Part shown: positions 61,491 to 64,000 of the stretch, piece by piece
How positions within the stretch are numbered: the stretch's first letter is position 1
How the letters are laid out: each line of letters begins with the position of its first letter
Assembly (NCBI GenBank): GCA_022825265.1
Contig: JAJDXE010000011.1
Location: 157,968 to 221,967, forward strand
Origin: Dehalococcoidia bacterium
GTDB lineage: Bacteria > Chloroflexota > Dehalococcoidia > Bin125
Length of the DNA: 64,000 bases
Direction of reading: 5' to 3'
Made by a program: the position numbers and the translations under genes
The notes under the pieces: generated by a model
What the model saw: only the letters and a program-made list of their open reading frames with translations
The model's database searches: none
Told to the model about the DNA's origin: nothing

Positions 61491-61955
61491 ATGGCTGAGA
61501 TGCCGGTCGACCGCAGGGTCGAAATCGTGACCGACTCTGTGGTCACCCCTGCTCACGAGCGACACTCGCGACAAGAGCTGCCGAATCAGACGGCGGCGTT
61601 GCCGTGGCTGCTACGCCGGATCGCGTTCATCTCCTCCCTGCTGCTCGTCGGATTCGTTGTCTACAGCGGCGTCGAGGGCCTGCTGCAAGCCAATAGCCTT
61701 GATGATCGAATCATCGAAACGCGCGCCGAGATTGAGCAGCTCCGACGTGACACCGAACAACTTGCGGCGCTGGTCGCCTGGTTGGACTCTGACGCCTACA
61801 TCGAACGGATCGCGCGAGAGGACCTGGGCATGGTTCGTCCCGGTGAGGAAGCATTTGCCGTCCACGCTCCGCGACGAGGCGACCTGGAGATCAACCGCAC
61901 TCCCTGGTGGGCCAATCTGCTGCCGCCTGACCAAGAAGCGCCGTCGCCGGAGTAG
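61491..61955 (+). CDS. Septum formation initiator (FtsB/DivIC-like)
   Basis: 154 residues. About 45 cytoplasmic residues precede one transmembrane helix (IAFISSLLLVGFVVYSGVEG, 46-65), then a coiled coil (RIIETRAEIEQLRRDTEQLA), and the family end AYIERIAREDLGMVRPGEEA. The D-x-x-Y-I-E-x-I-A-R-E-x-L-G-x-V-x-P-G-E motif is diagnostic. Divisome linker of FtsL. 21 bp before tilS. Confidence 0.87.
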   Translation: MAEMPVDRRVEIVTDSVVTPAHERHSRQELPNQTAALPWLLRRIAFISSLLLVGFVVYSGVEGLLQANSLDDRIIETRAEIEQLRRDTEQLAALVAWLDSDAYIERIAREDLGMVRPGEEAFAVHAPRRGDLEINRTPWWANLLPPDQEAPSPE

Positions 61956-61976
61956 CAGGCGCCAACAGGGTTCAGC

Positions 61977-63002
61977 ATGACCCTGCCTACCGATCGGCGG
62001 ATTCGAGAGATTGGGCGCCGCATTTCGCGGGCATTGGTCGAAGCTGCGGGGACCGGCTACGGCCGGCCGCTGATTGCTGCCGTCTCCGGCGGCGCCGACT
62101 CTTCGGCGATGTTGCTTCTGCTCGCGGATACCCAGAGTCGGCATGGCTGGCGGATTCGCGCTGCGCACGTTGACCACCTGATTCAGACCGAGGAAGTGCG
62201 AGCGGGTTTTCGCAAGGCGTCGGCTGAGGTTGCGGCGATGGCAGGATCCCCACTTGATTTTGTGCAGGCGGATGCCGCGTCCGAGGCGAACTCATCCTCC
62301 GACGGCCTTGAGGCCGCCGCTCGACGCGTTCGCTACACGGCACTGGCCGAGCTCGCCCAGGAACGTGGATCGTCGGTTGTGGCTGTTGCCCACACGCAAG
62401 ACGATCAGTCGGAGACCGTGCTCATGCACATCCTGCGAGGATCCGGTCTGGATGGTCTCAGCGGGATGCCGGCGACCAGGCCGTTGACAGATGAGGTGCA
62501 ACTTGTGCGGCCGCTGCTCGAGGTGACCAGGGCCGAGACAGAATCCGTTTGCCAGGCCTACGGATGGCGTCCGGTCCACGACCCCTCAAACGACCTGCTG
62601 GGGCACACCCGCAACCGAATCCGACACTCGCTGTTGCCTCTGCTGAACGAGTTCAATCCGAATGTCTCGGAGCGGCTTGCGCAGCTGGCGCGATCGGTGA
62701 GCTCGGATCGCGCGTTGCTTGACCTGATCGGTGAGCAGACGTTGGAGCAACTGCGCGACGGCAGCGATGTGCTGCCTCGGCGACTGTTCATGTCGCTGCC
62801 CGGCCAGCTTCAGAATCGCGTGGTCCGGGCGCTGTGCCACGAGCATGGGGTGGTCCTGTCTGCGGAACGGACAGGGGCGGCGCTGCAGGTGATCCACACC
62901 GGCCATGGACAGGTTGAGCTGCCAGAGGGGGTGCGACTCAGTGTGGCGGGCGGCACAATCAAGGTTGTTCCACCGTGTCCACCAGCGGCAACCGGTCATT
63001 GA
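61977..63002 (+). CDS. tilS: tRNA(Ile)-lysidine synthetase
   Basis: Modifies C34 of tRNA-Ile(CAU) to lysidine. 341 residues. The PP-loop AAVSGGADSSAMLLLLAD near 35-52 is canonical, with AAHVDHLIQTEE following, VAHTQDDQSETVLMHILRGS near 137-156, and VHDPSNDLLGHTRNRIRHSL near 200-219. A shortened C-terminal domain ends the chain. Its stop codon lies within the -35 region of the rRNA promoter. Confidence 0.92.
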   Translation: MTLPTDRRIREIGRRISRALVEAAGTGYGRPLIAAVSGGADSSAMLLLLADTQSRHGWRIRAAHVDHLIQTEEVRAGFRKASAEVAAMAGSPLDFVQADAASEANSSSDGLEAAARRVRYTALAELAQERGSSVVAVAHTQDDQSETVLMHILRGSGLDGLSGMPATRPLTDEVQLVRPLLEVTRAETESVCQAYGWRPVHDPSNDLLGHTRNRIRHSLLPLLNEFNPNVSERLAQLARSVSSDRALLDLIGEQTLEQLRDGSDVLPRRLFMSLPGQLQNRVVRALCHEHGVVLSAERTGAALQVIHTGHGQVELPEGVRLSVAGGTIKVVPPCPPAATGH

Positions 63003-63028
63003 CATCGCGGATCGCCGCGGGCTACTAT
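62999..63028 (+). promoter_or_regulatory. Probable rRNA operon promoter
   Basis: Perfect -35 TTGACA at 62999-63004 and TACTAT at 63023-63028 with an 18-bp spacer. It lies about 200 bases before the 16S 5' end. The -35 overlaps the tilS TGA. CCTTAACA near 63093 could be a boxA-like antitermination element. The rest of the 63003-63234 leader shows no coding gene. Confidence 0.7.
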
Positions 63029-63234
63029 TGACGTCTGCGCAAATGCAGGGAGCCCTACTCGGAAGACCGAGGAGCGCCCGGCATCGGCCAGGCCTTAACA
63101 ATTGGAGAGCGGAAGTCCAGTGTGCTTGGGGAGCCCCCCAAGTCCGGAATCGGGCTGTTTCAGCGCCTTCGGGCGGCGGGACGGGTTCGATGTCCGAACA
63201 ATCTCTACCTTTGCAGCCGAGATGATCGGCTGAT

Positions 63235-64000
<766 letters not shown>

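Noticed and set aside
62905..63225. 106-codon frame between tilS and 16S
   Set aside because: It covers the rRNA promoter and leader, overlaps the end of tilS out of frame and has no recognisable sequence.

Overview
The window is GC-rich, gene-dense bacterial chromosome, most likely from an uncultivated member of the Chloroflexota. The main clue is the partial 16S rRNA at the right edge: its 5' end (GGATAAACGCTGGCGGCGTGCC type) and its short V3 hairpin resemble that phylum. Supporting clues are the short EF-Ts and the cobalamin-dependent methylmalonyl-CoA mutase set. The placement is my reading of the sequence, not a tree. No prophage, IS element or CRISPR array is visible; accessory content is a VapBC pair and an orphan-gene stretch at about 21.0-23.3 kb.

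Layout. 1-4.2 kb (minus): rpsB-tsf-pyrH-frr-uppS-cdsA. 4.3-5.2 kb: a zinc-ribbon protein and dtd. 5.2-11 kb (minus): tRNA-Ser, miaB, the regulator nrtR, then nadA-nadB-nadC, with an NrtR-type palindrome in front of nadA. 11-16.3 kb: a membrane-anchored hydrolase, sucCD and a Tat-exported lipoprotein hydrolase. 16.3-17.5 kb (minus): a glycine/betaine/D-proline reductase B-type gene whose frame is interrupted only by one UGA at the family's selenocysteine position. 17.7-27.1 kb: small hypothetical genes, a malate/lactate-type dehydrogenase, the orphan cluster, a periplasmic-binding-like protein, a DUF35/thiolase pair and an 11-residue-repeat protein.

27.1-39 kb is one long plus-strand thiamine operon. 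A TPP riboswitch precedes thiD, thiE, two tandem thiO-like genes, thiS, thiG, tenA, a ThiY-ThiZ-ThiX-type ABC importer and a tenI-like gene. A 989-residue GlcD-GlcF-like fusion is joined to the end by a 4-bp overlap. Thiazole is made through ThiO/ThiS/ThiG. No thiC is present here, so the pyrimidine half probably comes from salvage through the importer, TenA and ThiD. 39-44.8 kb (minus): tRNA-Phe, two tandem dTMP-kinase-like genes, a short 10-bp-phased repeat array, tRNA-Ala, then gap-ffh-rpsP-khpA-rimM. 45-49 kb: two unknown genes, a XerC/D-type recombinase and enolase. 49-51.5 kb: uvrC and four tRNA genes (Arg, Leu, Val, Met).

51.6-55.4 kb: an AlgH-family protein, a TlpA-type thioredoxin, tRNA-Val, a YCII protein, an MBL-fold protein and vapBC. 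55.6-60.2 kb: a methylmalonyl-CoA module (mutase large subunit, DinB-like protein, two-domain VOC epimerase, B12-binding subunit, MeaB). 60.2-63 kb: a DUF2344 protein, a histidine phosphatase, an FtsB/DivIC protein and tilS. The window ends with an rrn promoter and the first half of 16S rRNA. A family of paired-hairpin repeats (five copies) is scattered between genes, and one copy lies inside a coding sequence.
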